Origin: Mucilaginibacter pallidiroseus
Lineage (GTDB): Bacteria; Bacteroidota; Bacteroidia; Sphingobacteriales; Sphingobacteriaceae
Length of the DNA: 64,000 nucleotides
Assembly: GCF_007846085.1 (NCBI RefSeq)
Contig: NZ_VOEJ01000002.1
Coordinates: 62,001 to 126,000, forward strand
Direction: 5' to 3'
Below, piece by piece: positions 1 through 8,266 of this stretch. Both the position numbers and the translations under genes were made by a program. The number at the start of each line of letters is the position of its first letter. Within the stretch, counting starts at the first letter, position 1. A model generated the notes under the pieces. That model worked only from the letters and a program-made list of their open reading frames with translations, did no database searches and was not told the origin of the DNA.

Positions 1-837
1 CTCTTCAGGTTGTTTAATGCCACGCAAAGCCGTAGTAAAATCGGCAAACATATTGGCAGCACCGTATTGCTCATTGATTTTAGCCTTTGCCGCAACAAGC
101 GATGCGCTATCCGGCTTGGCCGCAAGCTCTTTTATTATAGCGTTGTTATTATAAACATCGGCGCTTAGGCTTCTTTTAAGGTAATTGATAATTTGAGGGA
201 GATTGGCCGGCGTTGCATACCTATTTACCACGTTAAAACTGTTCATTAAGGCTTTATCGACTTCCGGCAATGAAGCTTTGGCTTTAAAAGCATTTACCAT
301 TTTGGCCAATCCTTCGTCGCCACCAATATCTGCAGGCAACTCATCGGTTATAATGGTTTTAAACTTTTTGAGATCTATTGGAAATTTGGCAAAATCGGCA
401 TTGTTGTAGGCTCGTTTGAAACCAAGCTGTGCCTTTGCTCCTTCTACGCCTAAACGGCGGCCGGTCCACGATTCGCGCTGCGGGTCGCGCGGGCGAACAA
501 ACAGCAATTCGTTATAACTGGTATCGCCCTGCCCCTGCTGCTCTTTAAACACAAGCAACATTGCATCAGCCTCCTTGTAGCCCGAAAAGTAATACATATC
601 CGGGTTGGCATGATACACGTAGTTAACATCGTTCGAAAATACGCGCTCCGGGTATGCAAATATTACAGTTACCGAATTGGCTGGCATCAGTTTGCGCAAA
701 GCCTCACGGCGACCGGCATGAAATTCTTTGGTAAGATAATCTGTTGGGAGTTTAAGATCAGGTGCCTGGGCAAAACTGCTAACAGCCCCCAAGATTAGCA
801 AGGCGGCCAAAGCAAGGCCTTTTTTCAATAGTTTCAT
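1..837 (-). CDS. Xaa-Pro aminopeptidase (aminopeptidase P family), N-terminal part
   Basis: The reading frame starts at an ATG (837 on the minus strand) and runs off the left edge, so only the first 279 residues are visible. Residues 1-23 form a signal peptide ending in SSFAQ, so the enzyme is exported. The rest matches the aminopeptidase P N-terminal domain (AMP_N): the segments NPDMYYFSGYKEADAMLLVF and RPRDPQRESWTGRRLG are typical of it. The metal-binding pita-bread catalytic domain would lie outside the window. Family members remove N-terminal residues that precede proline. The family call is firm; catalytic competence cannot be judged here. Confidence 0.85.
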   Translation of the reverse strand, partial: MKLLKKGLALAALLILGAVSSFAQAPDLKLPTDYLTKEFHAGRREALRKLMPANSVTVIFAYPERVFSNDVNYVYHANPDMYYFSGYKEADAMLLVFKEQQGQGDTSYNELLFVRPRDPQRESWTGRRLGVEGAKAQLGFKRAYNNADFAKFPIDLKKFKTIITDELPADIGGDEGLAKMVNAFKAKASLPEVDKALMNSFNVVNRYATPANLPQIINYLKRSLSADVYNNNAIIKELAAKPDSASLVAAKAKINEQYGAANMFADFTTALRGIKQPEE

Positions 838-928
838 TGTAGTTTAGGGTTTGTTTACAACCCGCGAAAGATACAATTAAAATTTTAGTTGATGAAGAGA
901 CCTTGTATCGTTTTTCTATATTTAAACT

Positions 929-1459
929 ATGAAACCTAAACGCATGGTCATCGAATCAATTATAGTTATAAGTTCATTTGTATTAACCGCTTTACTGCTT
1001 AATGCATTAACCGGGTCTCCGGTTTTCGGCAAAAAAACTATAGACATCAATTTACATGACACCTATTTTGTAATTGAGTTATCGCTACCGCTAATATTAA
1101 CGCCGGGGTTAATATTCATTACAATAATCTATTTATTTAGAAACACATACGCGCACTTTAAAAATCACTTACAAAATCTTGTACTTTTAGGATCATTATT
1201 TTTGCTTAATCTCTTTACTATACAAGCTATACAACCTGTCACTAAAGTCACCGCGATGCTCGGTGGCAAATGGACAGTGCAACCACCGTTGCCAAACCAA
1301 GCGCAATCGGATAAAGTTCCGGTATCTCCGGTTAGTGAACTTGCTGATATTTTGTTTTATGTAGAAATAATATTACTGCTGATATTAGTTGCAGCAGCTG
1401 TTTTGACGGGAAAGAATTGGAAACGCAAAAATCGTAATGTTGATGCGCTGCCGAAATAA
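929..1459 (+). CDS. Hypothetical four-helix membrane protein with HDTYF motif
   Basis: This 176-aa protein has four probable membrane segments (about residues 8-26, 49-70, 82-100 and 141-160) and a basic C-terminus (GKNWKRKNRN). The segment INLHDTYFVI (residues 40-49) resembles the HDTYFVVAHFH stretch of haem-copper oxidase subunit I, but no other oxidase feature is present and the resemblance may be accidental. I do not recognise a function. The ATG lies only a few bases after TATATTTA, a near match to the Bacteroidota -7 box, suggesting a very short leader. The stop codon lies inside a repeat-like hairpin (1451-1467). Confidence 0.7.
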   Translation: MKPKRMVIESIIVISSFVLTALLLNALTGSPVFGKKTIDINLHDTYFVIELSLPLILTPGLIFITIIYLFRNTYAHFKNHLQNLVLLGSLFLLNLFTIQAIQPVTKVTAMLGGKWTVQPPLPNQAQSDKVPVSPVSELADILFYVEIILLLILVAAAVLTGKNWKRKNRNVDALPK

Positions 1460-1471
1460 ATTCGGCATGAC
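1451..1471. repeat. Short palindromic repeat, ATGCCGAA/TTCGGCATGAC type, degenerate
   Basis: A GCCGAA stem pairs with TTCGGC around a five-base ATAAA loop, followed by ATGACC. The same arrangement (RTGCCGA loop TCGGCATGAC) recurs at 46816-46839. The copy overlaps the end of the 929-1459 gene and supplies its stop codon. Confidence 0.5.
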
Positions 1472-1484
1472 CATTTCCTTAAAT

Positions 1485-1520
1485 AAAAAAGGGACATGGC
1501 CTCAACCACATCCCTTTTTT
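1485..1520. terminator. Bidirectional rho-independent terminator
   Basis: A-run, GGGACATGG, short loop, CCACATCCC, T-run. The stem has two internal mismatches but A and T tracts on both sides, so it can serve both the 929-1459 gene and ahcY, which converge on it. Confidence 0.75.
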
Positions 1521-1543
1521 AATTTTGACTTTTGAATTTTTAC

Positions 1544-2860
1544 TTAGTACCTGTAGTATTCCGGTTTAAATGGACCTTCAACAGTTACACCAATGTACTC
1601 GGCCTGATCCTGGTCTAAAACTTCCAGTTCGACACCAATTTTTGCAAGGTGTAAACGGGCAACTTTTTCGTCAAGGTGTTTAGGCAAGGTGTATACTTTG
1701 TTTTCGTAAGCGTCGGTATTTGTCCAAAGCTCCAATTGCGCCAAAGTTTGGTTGGTGAATGAGTTACTCATTACAAAGCTTGGGTGGCCGGTAGCGCAAC
1801 CAAGGTTAACCAAACGGCCTTCAGCCAAAACAATCACGTCTTTACCATCAATTGTGTATTTATCAACCTGTGGTTTGATCTCAATTTTATGATCGCCATA
1901 AGCACCGTTTAACCAGGCCATGTCAATCTCGTTATCGAAGTGACCGATGTTACAAACAATAGCTTTGTCTTTAAGGGCACGGAAATGCTCCTCGCGCACA
2001 ATGTTTTTGTTACCTGTTGCGGTAACCACAATATCAGCCTCGGCAATTGCTGTGCTTAGCTTTTTAACTTCATAACCTTCCATTGCTGCCTGCAAAGCAC
2101 AGATAGGGTCGATCTCGGTTACAATAACACGCACACCTGCATTGCGTAATGAATCGGCAGAACCTTTACCTACGTCGCCATAACCGCAAACAACACCTAC
2201 TTTGCCGGCCATCATTACATCAGTAGCACGACGGATAGCGTCAACTAATGATTCGCGGCAACCGTATTTGTTATCAAATTTTGATTTGGTAACCGAGTCG
2301 TTAATGTTTATTGCAGGCACCAATAAAGTACCGGCTTTCATGCGCTCATATAAACGGTGTACACCGGTGGTAGTTTCTTCAGATAAACCTTTAATACCGG
2401 CAGCCAGTTCAGGGTATTTATCGAATACCATGTTGGTTAAATCGCCACCATCATCAAGGATCATGTTTAATGGCTGGCGGTCTTCGCCAAAGAACAAAGT
2501 TTGCTCAATACACCAGTCAAACTCCTGCTCGTTCATACCTTTCCAGGCATAAACAGAAATACCTGCAGCAGCAATTGCAGCAGCAGCATGATCCTGAGTT
2601 GAAAATATATTACATGATGACCAGGTAACTTCGGCACCCAGCTCAATCAAGGTTTCAATTAGTACGGCAGTTTGGATAGTCATGTGCAAACAGCCTGCAA
2701 TACGCGCACCGGCCAAAGGTTTGCTTGCGCCATACTCGGCACGCAGTGCCATTAAGCCCGGCATTTCGGCCTCGGCAAGTTCAATTTCTTTACGACCCCA
2801 TGCGGCAAGCGATGGGTCCTTTACTTTATTTTTAACGTACACAGTTTCTGCTGTCGACAT
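1544..2860 (-). CDS. ahcY: Adenosylhomocysteinase (S-adenosyl-L-homocysteine hydrolase)
   Basis: NAD-dependent cytosolic enzyme that splits S-adenosylhomocysteine into adenosine and homocysteine and so relieves product inhibition of methyltransferases. The 438-aa length is normal. Visible signatures are the substrate-domain segments around [16 protein letters not shown] and [15 protein letters not shown], the NAD-binding loop [10 protein letters not shown], the block GNKNIV and the C-terminal FKPEYYRY that closes the partner subunit's cofactor site. It is a single-gene unit: a TATTTTTG promoter box lies 20 bases upstream and a bidirectional terminator follows. No SAH riboswitch-like structure is evident in the 225-bp upstream gap. 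Confidence 0.98.
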   Translation of the reverse strand: MSTAETVYVKNKVKDPSLAAWGRKEIELAEAEMPGLMALRAEYGASKPLAGARIAGCLHMTIQTAVLIETLIELGAEVTWSSCNIFSTQDHAAAAIAAAGISVYAWKGMNEQEFDWCIEQTLFFGEDRQPLNMILDDGGDLTNMVFDKYPELAAGIKGLSEETTTGVHRLYERMKAGTLLVPAININDSVTKSKFDNKYGCRESLVDAIRRATDVMMAGKVGVVCGYGDVGKGSADSLRNAGVRVIVTEIDPICALQAAMEGYEVKKLSTAIAEADIVVTATGNKNIVREEHFRALKDKAIVCNIGHFDNEIDMAWLNGAYGDHKIEIKPQVDKYTIDGKDVIVLAEGRLVNLGCATGHPSFVMSNSFTNQTLAQLELWTNTDAYENKVYTLPKHLDEKVARLHLAKIGVELEVLDQDQAEYIGVTVEGPFKPEYYRY

Positions 2861-2879
2861 ATCTATTTAAAATTTTTTA

Positions 2880-2887
2880 CAAAAATA
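2880..2887 (-). promoter_or_regulatory. Candidate -7 box of the ahcY promoter (TATTTTTG)
   Basis: Minus-strand TATTTTTG matches the Bacteroidota consensus TAnnTTTG and ends 20 bases before the ahcY ATG. A convincing -33 TTTG box at the right spacing is not seen. Confidence 0.5.
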
Positions 2888-2993
2888 TACTAAAGTTTTG
2901 TGAAACTGAAATTATTGTTATGGAAGGAGATTTGTAGCTATTGAGTAAGTACATAGTTGCCAATCTGCCGAGGCCGAATAAATGCAATAAAAA

Positions 2994-3019
2994 GCCCGCT
3001 CTTAAATAAAAGAGCGGGC
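2994..3019 (-). terminator. Rho-independent terminator of the M23 peptidase gene
   Basis: Perfect 10-bp stem GCCCGCTCTT / AAGAGCGGGC with a 6-base loop; on the minus strand a TTTTTATT tract follows. It lies 67 bases past the stop codon of the 3086-3940 gene. Confidence 0.8.
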
Positions 3020-3085
3020 AGAATTTATACTGATAAAAGATTAAAGAACTAATCACTAATCTCTTAATCAACTAATAACTATCCC

Positions 3086-3940
3086 TTACATATTCAAGCT
3101 CAAATACTGCTTAGGGTTTACTGGTTGCCCGTTGCGGCGCACTTCGTAATGGAGATGCGGGCCTGTTGAGCGACCAGTTGAGCCTACTTTACCAACCTGG
3201 TCTCCAACGGTTACACGCTGGCCTTCTTTAACATTGATCTTGGATAGATGGCCATACCAGGTTTCGATATTATTGGCATGTCTTATCTTTACGCAATTAC
3301 CATAGCCTCCCGCACGGCCGGCAAATACTACCCTTCCACTGGCGGTGCATTTAACAGGGTCGCCTTTGTGCCCCTTAAAGTCAATACCGGGATGAAATTC
3401 ATTACCGCCAAAATTGAACGGATTATCACGATGGCCAAAAAATGATGTAAACGAGCTTAGTTTTGGATAGCCCATAGGCATGTAGGCAATATTGCTTACC
3501 AACCTATCCAGATAGTTATTAAAGTCGTTAAACAATTTGGTTTCGTTAACCGGCTTGTCGCTCTCAACATTTATTTTTTTGAAAGCCACGTTGCGCAGTC
3601 CTCGTTTGCGCATGTAGGTATTAATGGTTTTAAGCTTAGCCTGTATATCGGTAATGTACTGTACGGCTTTGCTTTTGTTGCCTTCCTTTTCGGCATTCGC
3701 CAAAAGCGCGGTTGAACTTTCCTTTTCCAACTGGCTTTGTAATGATTCTATCTGCGATTGCAGCCTGCTGTTCTCCTGGCTCTTCTTAAGATTATCATTA
3801 CTGAGCCTGAAGATGGCTGTCATCAAAATCATCACGGTAATTAATACCGCGGCAACAACCATTTTTATACTGTTAAAATAACGCGCTTTTACCTGAGCCA
3901 CCCGTGGGCTGGCCTCATTTTTTGAGGAAAGAATACCCAT
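3086..3940 (-). CDS. Membrane-anchored M23 family metallopeptidase
   Basis: Predicted zinc-dependent endopeptidase acting on peptidoglycan cross-links in the periplasm. Residues 26-46 form a single membrane anchor, residues 48-85 a coiled coil rich in Ser, Gln and Glu, and residues 165-280 a complete LytM/M23 domain. The zinc and catalytic residues are all present: H183 and D187 (HPGID), H231 (YGHLS) and H262/H264 (PHLHYE), so it should be active rather than a degenerate EnvC/NlpD-type activator. The 284-aa size and anchor-coil-M23 layout are common in Bacteroidota. It stands alone with its own terminator. Confidence 0.92.
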   Translation of the reverse strand: MGILSSKNEASPRVAQVKARYFNSIKMVVAAVLITVMILMTAIFRLSNDNLKKSQENSRLQSQIESLQSQLEKESSTALLANAEKEGNKSKAVQYITDIQAKLKTINTYMRKRGLRNVAFKKINVESDKPVNETKLFNDFNNYLDRLVSNIAYMPMGYPKLSSFTSFFGHRDNPFNFGGNEFHPGIDFKGHKGDPVKCTASGRVVFAGRAGGYGNCVKIRHANNIETWYGHLSKINVKEGQRVTVGDQVGKVGSTGRSTGPHLHYEVRRNGQPVNPKQYLSLNM

Positions 3941-4117
3941 AACCTAAAAATCCTGCTTTAAGTTTAATCAATTAGTTTATTACTTAGGGAATTAGCTGAT
4001 GCTAACAGAATGCAAGATAACTAAAACTGAAGCTCCCTGCAAACCCTGTCATTTATAACCGAAACGTCAATTAATTGGTAATATTCTTAACGGGGTTAAT
4101 TTTTATGAATGATTAAT

Positions 4118-4125
4118 TATTTTTG
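4118..4125 (+). promoter_or_regulatory. Candidate -7 box upstream of the bacilliredoxin gene (TATTTTTG)
   Basis: TATTTTTG fits the TAnnTTTG consensus and ends 22 bases before the ATG at 4148. A clear -33 box is not present. Confidence 0.45.
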
Positions 4126-4147
4126 TAAATAAATTAAGAGAACACAT

Positions 4148-4558
4148 ATGTATCCAGAATATTTAGTTGCCCCAATGCGGGAAGAGTTAACCAACAATGG
4201 TTTTGAAGATATGCGTACTGCAGATGCCGTACAACAAGCTATTAAAAGCGAAGGCACTGTGTTTGTAGTTGTAAATTCGGTTTGTGGTTGCGCTGCTGCA
4301 AATGCACGCCCTGCAGCCCGCGTTGCAGTACAAAACGAAAAACATCCCGACAAAATGATCACTGTTTTTGCGGGTATGGAGCGCGATGCTGTTGATGCTG
4401 CACGCAACCTGATGTTGCCTTTCCCTCCGTCATCGCCATCAATGGCTTTATTTAAAGATGGTAAATTGGTACACATGATAGAGCGCCACCAAATTGAAGG
4501 CCGCCCTGCACAAATGATTGCTGATAACCTTATTGGCGCATTTGATCAGTACTGCTAA
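4148..4558 (+). CDS. BrxA/BrxB-family bacilliredoxin
   Basis: A 136-aa cytosolic thioredoxin-fold protein of the YphP/YqiW family. The family's CGC active site is at residues 46-48 (VNSVCGCAAANARP), and the C-terminal block PPSSPSMALFKDGKLVHMIERH is also typical. In Firmicutes such proteins remove bacillithiol from mixed disulfides on proteins; Bacteroidota homologues are annotated by similarity, and some members of the phylum make bacillithiol. No bacillithiol biosynthesis gene lies in this window. The gene is monocistronic, with a promoter box upstream and a strong terminator downstream. Confidence 0.93.
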   Translation: MYPEYLVAPMREELTNNGFEDMRTADAVQQAIKSEGTVFVVVNSVCGCAAANARPAARVAVQNEKHPDKMITVFAGMERDAVDAARNLMLPFPPSSPSMALFKDGKLVHMIERHQIEGRPAQMIADNLIGAFDQYC

Positions 4559-4582
4559 GCGAACTTCACGAATAGAGATTAT

Positions 4583-4617
4583 AAAAAAGACCGGCTTTAT
4601 TAGTCCGGTCTTTTTTT
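4583..4617 (+). terminator. Rho-independent terminator of the bacilliredoxin gene
   Basis: AAAAAAGACCGG / CCGGTCTTTTTT stem around a 10-base loop. Because both flanks are A/T runs it can also stop transcripts from the minus-strand gene ending at 4739. Confidence 0.85.
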
Positions 4618-4738
4618 ATTCAAAATATTCTTAACCCAAGATAATGCGGTGCGTTTAACTCTCTACGCCTAAGCTTCCTAACTAAATCCCCAGGAAAAAA
4701 ACTATGCCACCACCAACTATAACTTGTAGAACTGTCGA

Positions 4739-5152
4739 TCACAGAGGCGATTTCATGAACTTATACCTGATCATGGCAATAGCTACCAATTCAAAAGCTA
4801 CAACACCGTAGGCAAGATGTAAAGCCATAGTTATGTTATCTACCAAAAAAGGCAAGGTGTGTAACATCCCTCCTATGGCGGTGGCAACGCCGGTGATAAT
4901 ACCCCGGGATATGGGGCTACCACGTCCGGTAACTTTTCCATCGTCAGACAAAGCTTCGGCCAATCCCATGCTTATCCCGGCACCAAGTGATGCAGCAAGG
5001 CCCACAAAGAATGCTTTATGAGCCTGATGCGTAAGCCCTGCCGCAGCAAATAGCGGGGCGAGTGTGGAAACAGACCCATCCATCAAACCTAAAAGCGCCG
5101 GCTGAACCCTTTGTAATACGTATTGCGCTTCACTCACTTTTTGTAATGACAT
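4739..5152 (-). CDS. VIT1/CCC1-family metal transporter domain protein
   Basis: A 137-aa inner-membrane protein corresponding to the membrane part of the vacuolar-iron-transporter family and of MbfA-type iron exporters. Recognisable segments are [21 protein letters not shown], the Asp/Glu-bearing [12 protein letters not shown], and [17 protein letters not shown]. MbfA carries a ferritin-like domain before this region; none is present here or next door, so this is a stand-alone transporter domain. Likely substrates are Fe2+ or Mn2+ by family only. I chose the ATG at 5152; a longer frame would need a TTG at 5194 that overlaps a possible promoter box. Confidence 0.8.
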   Translation of the reverse strand: MSLQKVSEAQYVLQRVQPALLGLMDGSVSTLAPLFAAAGLTHQAHKAFFVGLAASLGAGISMGLAEALSDDGKVTGRGSPISRGIITGVATAIGGMLHTLPFLVDNITMALHLAYGVVAFELVAIAMIRYKFMKSPL

Positions 5153-5214
5153 ATACCAATTACGAAGAAATTCACCACAATGTTTTAAATACAAAGTATT
5201 GATAATTAGACAAA

Positions 5215-5233
5215 TTATAAACGATTTAATGGT
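5215..5233. repeat. 19-bp direct repeat, copy 1
   Basis: TTATAAACGATTTAATGGT, identical to 6784-6802 and in the same orientation. The two copies bracket the NHL-repeat lipoprotein gene and its flanks (about 1.55 kb). Confidence 0.85.
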
Positions 5234-5504
5234 TTATAATTTGCATGTTGCTTGAAGTTATAAATAGCTAAAAAAACCAAAGCCTGTGGAGAGCGAGTGA
5301 TTTCTAAATGCCTACATTTTCCCGCTTCATTTGATTACGTCAGTTAGCTGATCCAACCCGCCATTATTCTCCAATTTATCATCAGCGTAACAATAAAAAA
5401 ACCTGTACTTATTCTCATAATCATTTTTATTGCTACACCAACTTAAGTAACATGTCCAAGGTAGCAATGCAAATCGTAACCGTTATTCGACCGAGAGTAA
5501 ACTA

Positions 5505-5543
5505 AATGCACACATGCAAATTAGCTAAGAGCAAGTGTGCATT
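5505..5543 (-). terminator. Weak hairpin after the NHL lipoprotein gene
   Basis: AATGCACAC / GTGTGCATT, a 9-bp perfect stem with a 21-base loop, just past the stop codon at 5556. There is no good T-run, so its role as a terminator is doubtful. Confidence 0.35.
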
Positions 5544-5555
5544 AGCGTTGGTTAT

Positions 5556-6551
5556 CTACTGGATTGTGACCTTCCTTATCACGTTCCTGATGTCGGTAAC
5601 AAACAACGCCGTTTCACTGTTTGATAGCGCGAGGTTAGCCGCTACAACGTCAGCGTTCAGGCCAACACCATCTCGGCCATCGGCCGCCCCTAAAGGTTTA
5701 CATACCGTAGTAATTACACCGTCTTTTATTTTTTTAACGGCATTACCATCAACAATATATAGCGTCTCGCCGTTTTTGGTGACTGAGATACCGCTTATAA
5801 AAGTAAAGGGCACGTTTGGAAAAAGCTTTGTAATAGTTCCCTGAGCGCTTACTTTGAACAACTGCGTAGCCGTACTTACATATTTCACACCATTAGGACC
5901 TAAACCTATACCTCTAAGTGTTTCATAAGAAGCAAGGAGGGAAGTGAAGTCAACTAAATTCCTTTTGATAGTTGTTCCGGTGATGTTACCTATAGTTTTA
6001 CCGCCTACAAACCACATTATACCTTTGCTGTCTTGTTCCATATCCAAATTTGAGTCACTGTTGGATACCCTGTTGTACACATCTATGCCTTTTGCCTTAT
6101 TGTAAATTCTGATGCCATAACCAGTAGATACGATATACAGTGTGCCACCTGGCGAAATAGTAACGGCTTCTGGTAATAATCCCCCACCTGTGTCCGTATT
6201 ATACGAAAGAGGCACTGTGGATACAATATTTTGAGTGGATATTTTACGTATCGCGCTGTTAAAGAAATCCGCAATATATAAGCTGCCATCGCCACTTACA
6301 GATATACCATGCGGTTTCCAGAATTTTGCTTTCGGTCCGGGGCCATCTACCAAATTAGGCGGTTGGCTTTCTGCATTAAAGATGCCGGCTATTGTCCGCA
6401 CTGTATATAACTCTGGCGTAGCAACGGCACTCAAACTTTGTGGAGCGTTGGTAGCTTCTGATTGTAAAATCGCGTCCGGAGAAGCGCTCTCTTTTTTGCA
6501 TGCCGACAATACACAAGTAATTGCAACTAAAAATAATATGTATTTTTTCAT
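5556..6551 (-). CDS. NHL-repeat beta-propeller lipoprotein
   Basis: Predicted 331-aa lipoprotein exported and anchored in a membrane. The N-terminus MKKYILFLVAITCVLSACKKE has a clear lipobox (LSAC) followed by KK, which is why I start at 6551 and not at the longer in-frame ATG at 6587. The body has repeated NHL-type blades, for example KPHGISVSGDGSLYIADFFN, LGPNGVKYVS and VTKNGETLYIVDGNAVKKI. Such propellers bind ligands or partner proteins; no catalytic signature is seen and no function is assigned. It is a single gene bracketed by the 19-bp direct repeats. Confidence 0.85.
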   Translation of the reverse strand: MKKYILFLVAITCVLSACKKESASPDAILQSEATNAPQSLSAVATPELYTVRTIAGIFNAESQPPNLVDGPGPKAKFWKPHGISVSGDGSLYIADFFNSAIRKISTQNIVSTVPLSYNTDTGGGLLPEAVTISPGGTLYIVSTGYGIRIYNKAKGIDVYNRVSNSDSNLDMEQDSKGIMWFVGGKTIGNITGTTIKRNLVDFTSLLASYETLRGIGLGPNGVKYVSTATQLFKVSAQGTITKLFPNVPFTFISGISVTKNGETLYIVDGNAVKKIKDGVITTVCKPLGAADGRDGVGLNADVVAANLALSNSETALFVTDIRNVIRKVTIQ

Positions 6552-6783
6552 AGTGATAATTTCATGCAAAAAACGGATTATAAGCAATGAAAAATAAGCT
6601 AAGCGGATGTTGTACCTCGATATGTGTATCTAACGCGTTCTGCAACCCCATCCAGGTAAAAGTTGGATAAAACCTGTGCAGATTTACACAGTAGCAAGGT
6701 ATGCAGCTTTAGAAGCATCTATTATTGCACGGCCAAGATGGTCGTTTTCGGACAAGATGAAATACTTAACCTGGTTGATACCT

Positions 6784-6802
6784 TTATAAACGATTTAATG
6801 GT
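6784..6802. repeat. 19-bp direct repeat, copy 2
   Basis: TTATAAACGATTTAATGGT, identical to 5215-5233. The match does not extend past these 19 bases on either side. Confidence 0.85.
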
Positions 6803-6836
6803 GAAGGGTTTGTCCTTTATTTTAGCATAGACAGCT

Positions 6837-6883
6837 AAAAATTAAAAGCCCGTTTTCATGCGAAATACGAGCTTTTAATTTTT
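6837..6883 (-). terminator. Hairpin downstream of tRNA-Ser
   Basis: AAAAATTAAAAGC / GCTTTTAATTTTT, a 13-bp stem with inner pairing, 18 bases past the tRNA 3' end. U-rich tails exist on both strands. Confidence 0.65.
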
Positions 6884-6900
6884 TTGATATTCATTTTCAG

Positions 6901-6988
6901 CGGAGAGGGAGGGATTCGAACCCTCGATGCACTTTTGGCGCATACACACTTTCCAGGCGTGCTCTTTCGACCACTCAGACACCTCTCC
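6901..6988 (-). tRNA. tRNA-Ser (anticodon GGA)
   Basis: On the minus strand the gene begins GGAGAGGTG and ends CCTCTCCG. The 7-bp acceptor stem GGAGAGG/CCTCTCC closes perfectly with discriminator G, the T arm GAGGGTTCGAATCCCTC is intact, and the anticodon loop reads CCTGGAAAG (GGA). The long extra arm expected for class II serine tRNAs is present, giving 88 nt. CCA is not encoded. Confidence 0.95.
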
Positions 6989-7039
6989 GGGGCCTTTTCA
7001 AGGGGAGTGCAAATGTAGCAAATACCGCCAATAAAAAAA

Positions 7040-7066
7040 CGGGGCCGGATTTTAAACCCGGCCCCG
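7040..7066 (-). terminator. Strong minus-strand terminator with no obvious gene before it
   Basis: CGGGGCCGG / CCGGCCCCG, 9-bp GC-rich stem, followed on the minus strand by GTTTTTTTAT. The only minus-strand DNA upstream is the roughly 170-bp gap before the plus-strand gene at 7236, so the transcript it ends is unidentified; tRNA-Ser begins about 50 bp further on. Confidence 0.6.
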
Positions 7067-7235
7067 CCTCAAAACGAAAACTTTAACTCACAAAAACTAA
7101 ACTTATGTACTTATTTTAAACTACTATTATATAGAGCATATTTACGGGCAAAGGTTTAACCGGTATATAAAATTATTGATGTTTGCGCATCTATTTTTTT
7201 TACCTTACGTTTGCTGCGGATTGCCGGTTACTGTA

Positions 7236-8207
7236 ATGCTGAACATCAACGAGATTAAGAAACCCATTGCGTCAGAAATTGATGTTTTTGAGGAGAAGTT
7301 TAAAGCTTCCATGCGTAGCTCGGTGCCGCTGCTGGATCGTATTACCCACTATATTGTAAAGCGCAAGGGTAAGCAAATACGCCCTATGTTCGTGTTTTTT
7401 GCAGCTAAACTTGCAGGTGGTATCAACGAGGCTACTTACCGTGGTGCAGCCCTTGTAGAATTGCTGCACACTGCTACTTTGGTACACGACGATGTTGTTG
7501 ACAACTCTTACCAGCGTCGTGGTTTTTTTTCTATCAATGCTTTATGGAAAAATAAGATTGCCGTTTTGGTGGGCGATTACCTGCTATCAAAAGGATTGTT
7601 GCTGTCTATAGATAACGGCGATTTTAAATTGCTTAAAATAGTATCTGAAGCTGTTAAACAAATGAGCGAAGGCGAACTATTGCAGGTAGAAAAAGTACGC
7701 CGTATGGACATCAGCGAAGATGTTTATTACGATGTTATCCGCCAAAAAACGGCATCGTTAATTGCTTCATGTTGTGCCTGCGGGGCGGCCTCTGCCGGTG
7801 ATGATGACGAAACGATCGAAAAAATGCGCCTGTTCGGTGAAAAGATAGGCATAGCATTCCAGATCAAGGATGATATGTTTGATTTTGGTACCGACGATGT
7901 AGGCAAGCCGCTGGGTATCGACATTAAAGAAAAAAAGGTTACGCTACCGCTGATCTATGCGCTTAACAATGCTGATAAAAGCGAAAAACGCAAGATGATT
8001 GATCTTGTTAAAAACCATAATGATGATTCTAAAAAAATAGCGCAGATCATTAGCTTCGTGAAGGAGAAAGGCGGCCTGCAATATGCCGACACGCAGATGA
8101 AGCGTTTTACTGAGGATGCCTTTGCTATTTTAAATACCTTCCCACCAAGTGAGGCCCGCACCGGGCTGGAGCAACTGGTGCGCTACACCACCGAGCGCGA
8201 CAAATAA
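7236..8207 (+). CDS. Trans-polyprenyl diphosphate synthase (octaprenyl type)
   Basis: Head-to-tail prenyltransferase that extends farnesyl diphosphate with isopentenyl diphosphate to a long polyprenyl diphosphate, probably for the menaquinone side chain. The 323-aa length fits the IspB/HepT group. Both aspartate-rich motifs are present: DDVVD (85-89) and DDMFD (212-216), with KGKQIRP (44-50) and the product-side GKPLGIDIKEKKVTLPL. An in-frame ATG 60 bases upstream would add a hydrophobic extension (FAHLFFLPYVCCGLP) foreign to the family, so I use 7236. Chain length cannot be read with confidence. Confidence 0.92.
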   Translation: MLNINEIKKPIASEIDVFEEKFKASMRSSVPLLDRITHYIVKRKGKQIRPMFVFFAAKLAGGINEATYRGAALVELLHTATLVHDDVVDNSYQRRGFFSINALWKNKIAVLVGDYLLSKGLLLSIDNGDFKLLKIVSEAVKQMSEGELLQVEKVRRMDISEDVYYDVIRQKTASLIASCCACGAASAGDDDETIEKMRLFGEKIGIAFQIKDDMFDFGTDDVGKPLGIDIKEKKVTLPLIYALNNADKSEKRKMIDLVKNHNDDSKKIAQIISFVKEKGGLQYADTQMKRFTEDAFAILNTFPPSEARTGLEQLVRYTTERDK

Positions 8208-8266
8208 TCTCCTGTCATAATGCCCTTAGCCTGGTTATGTTAACTTAAACTTGTTAACTTCGTGCA

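Larger units (their letters stand above)
5153..5555. other. Gene-free interval with one copy of a 19-bp direct repeat
   Basis: About 400 bp, AT-rich. It holds the first copy of a 19-bp repeat (5215-5233) and, at its right end, a hairpin that may end the lipoprotein transcript. A plus-strand frame over 5506-5844 is the antisense shadow of that lipoprotein gene. Nothing else is evident. Confidence 0.6.
6552..6900. other. Gene-free interval between the lipoprotein gene and tRNA-Ser
   Basis: About 350 bp. Contains the second copy of the 19-bp direct repeat (6784-6802) and the terminator-like hairpin following tRNA-Ser (6837-6883). No ORF with coding character is seen. Confidence 0.6.

Noticed and set aside
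2877..3071. 64-aa minus-strand frame upstream of ahcY
   Set aside because: It covers the M23 gene terminator hairpin and the ahcY promoter box, has no family resemblance, and ends with low-complexity residues.
2861..3085. Possible SAH or SAM riboswitch in front of ahcY
   Set aside because: The only strong hairpin is a terminator belonging to the gene upstream; no conserved aptamer core could be found.
5506..5844. 112-aa plus-strand frame
   Set aside because: Antisense to the NHL lipoprotein gene, whose reading frame has a signal sequence, lipobox and repeats.
5215..6988. Genomic island inserted at tRNA-Ser with the 19-bp repeats as att sites
   Set aside because: The 19-mer does not match any part of the tRNA gene, the tRNA is intact, and no integrase is present.
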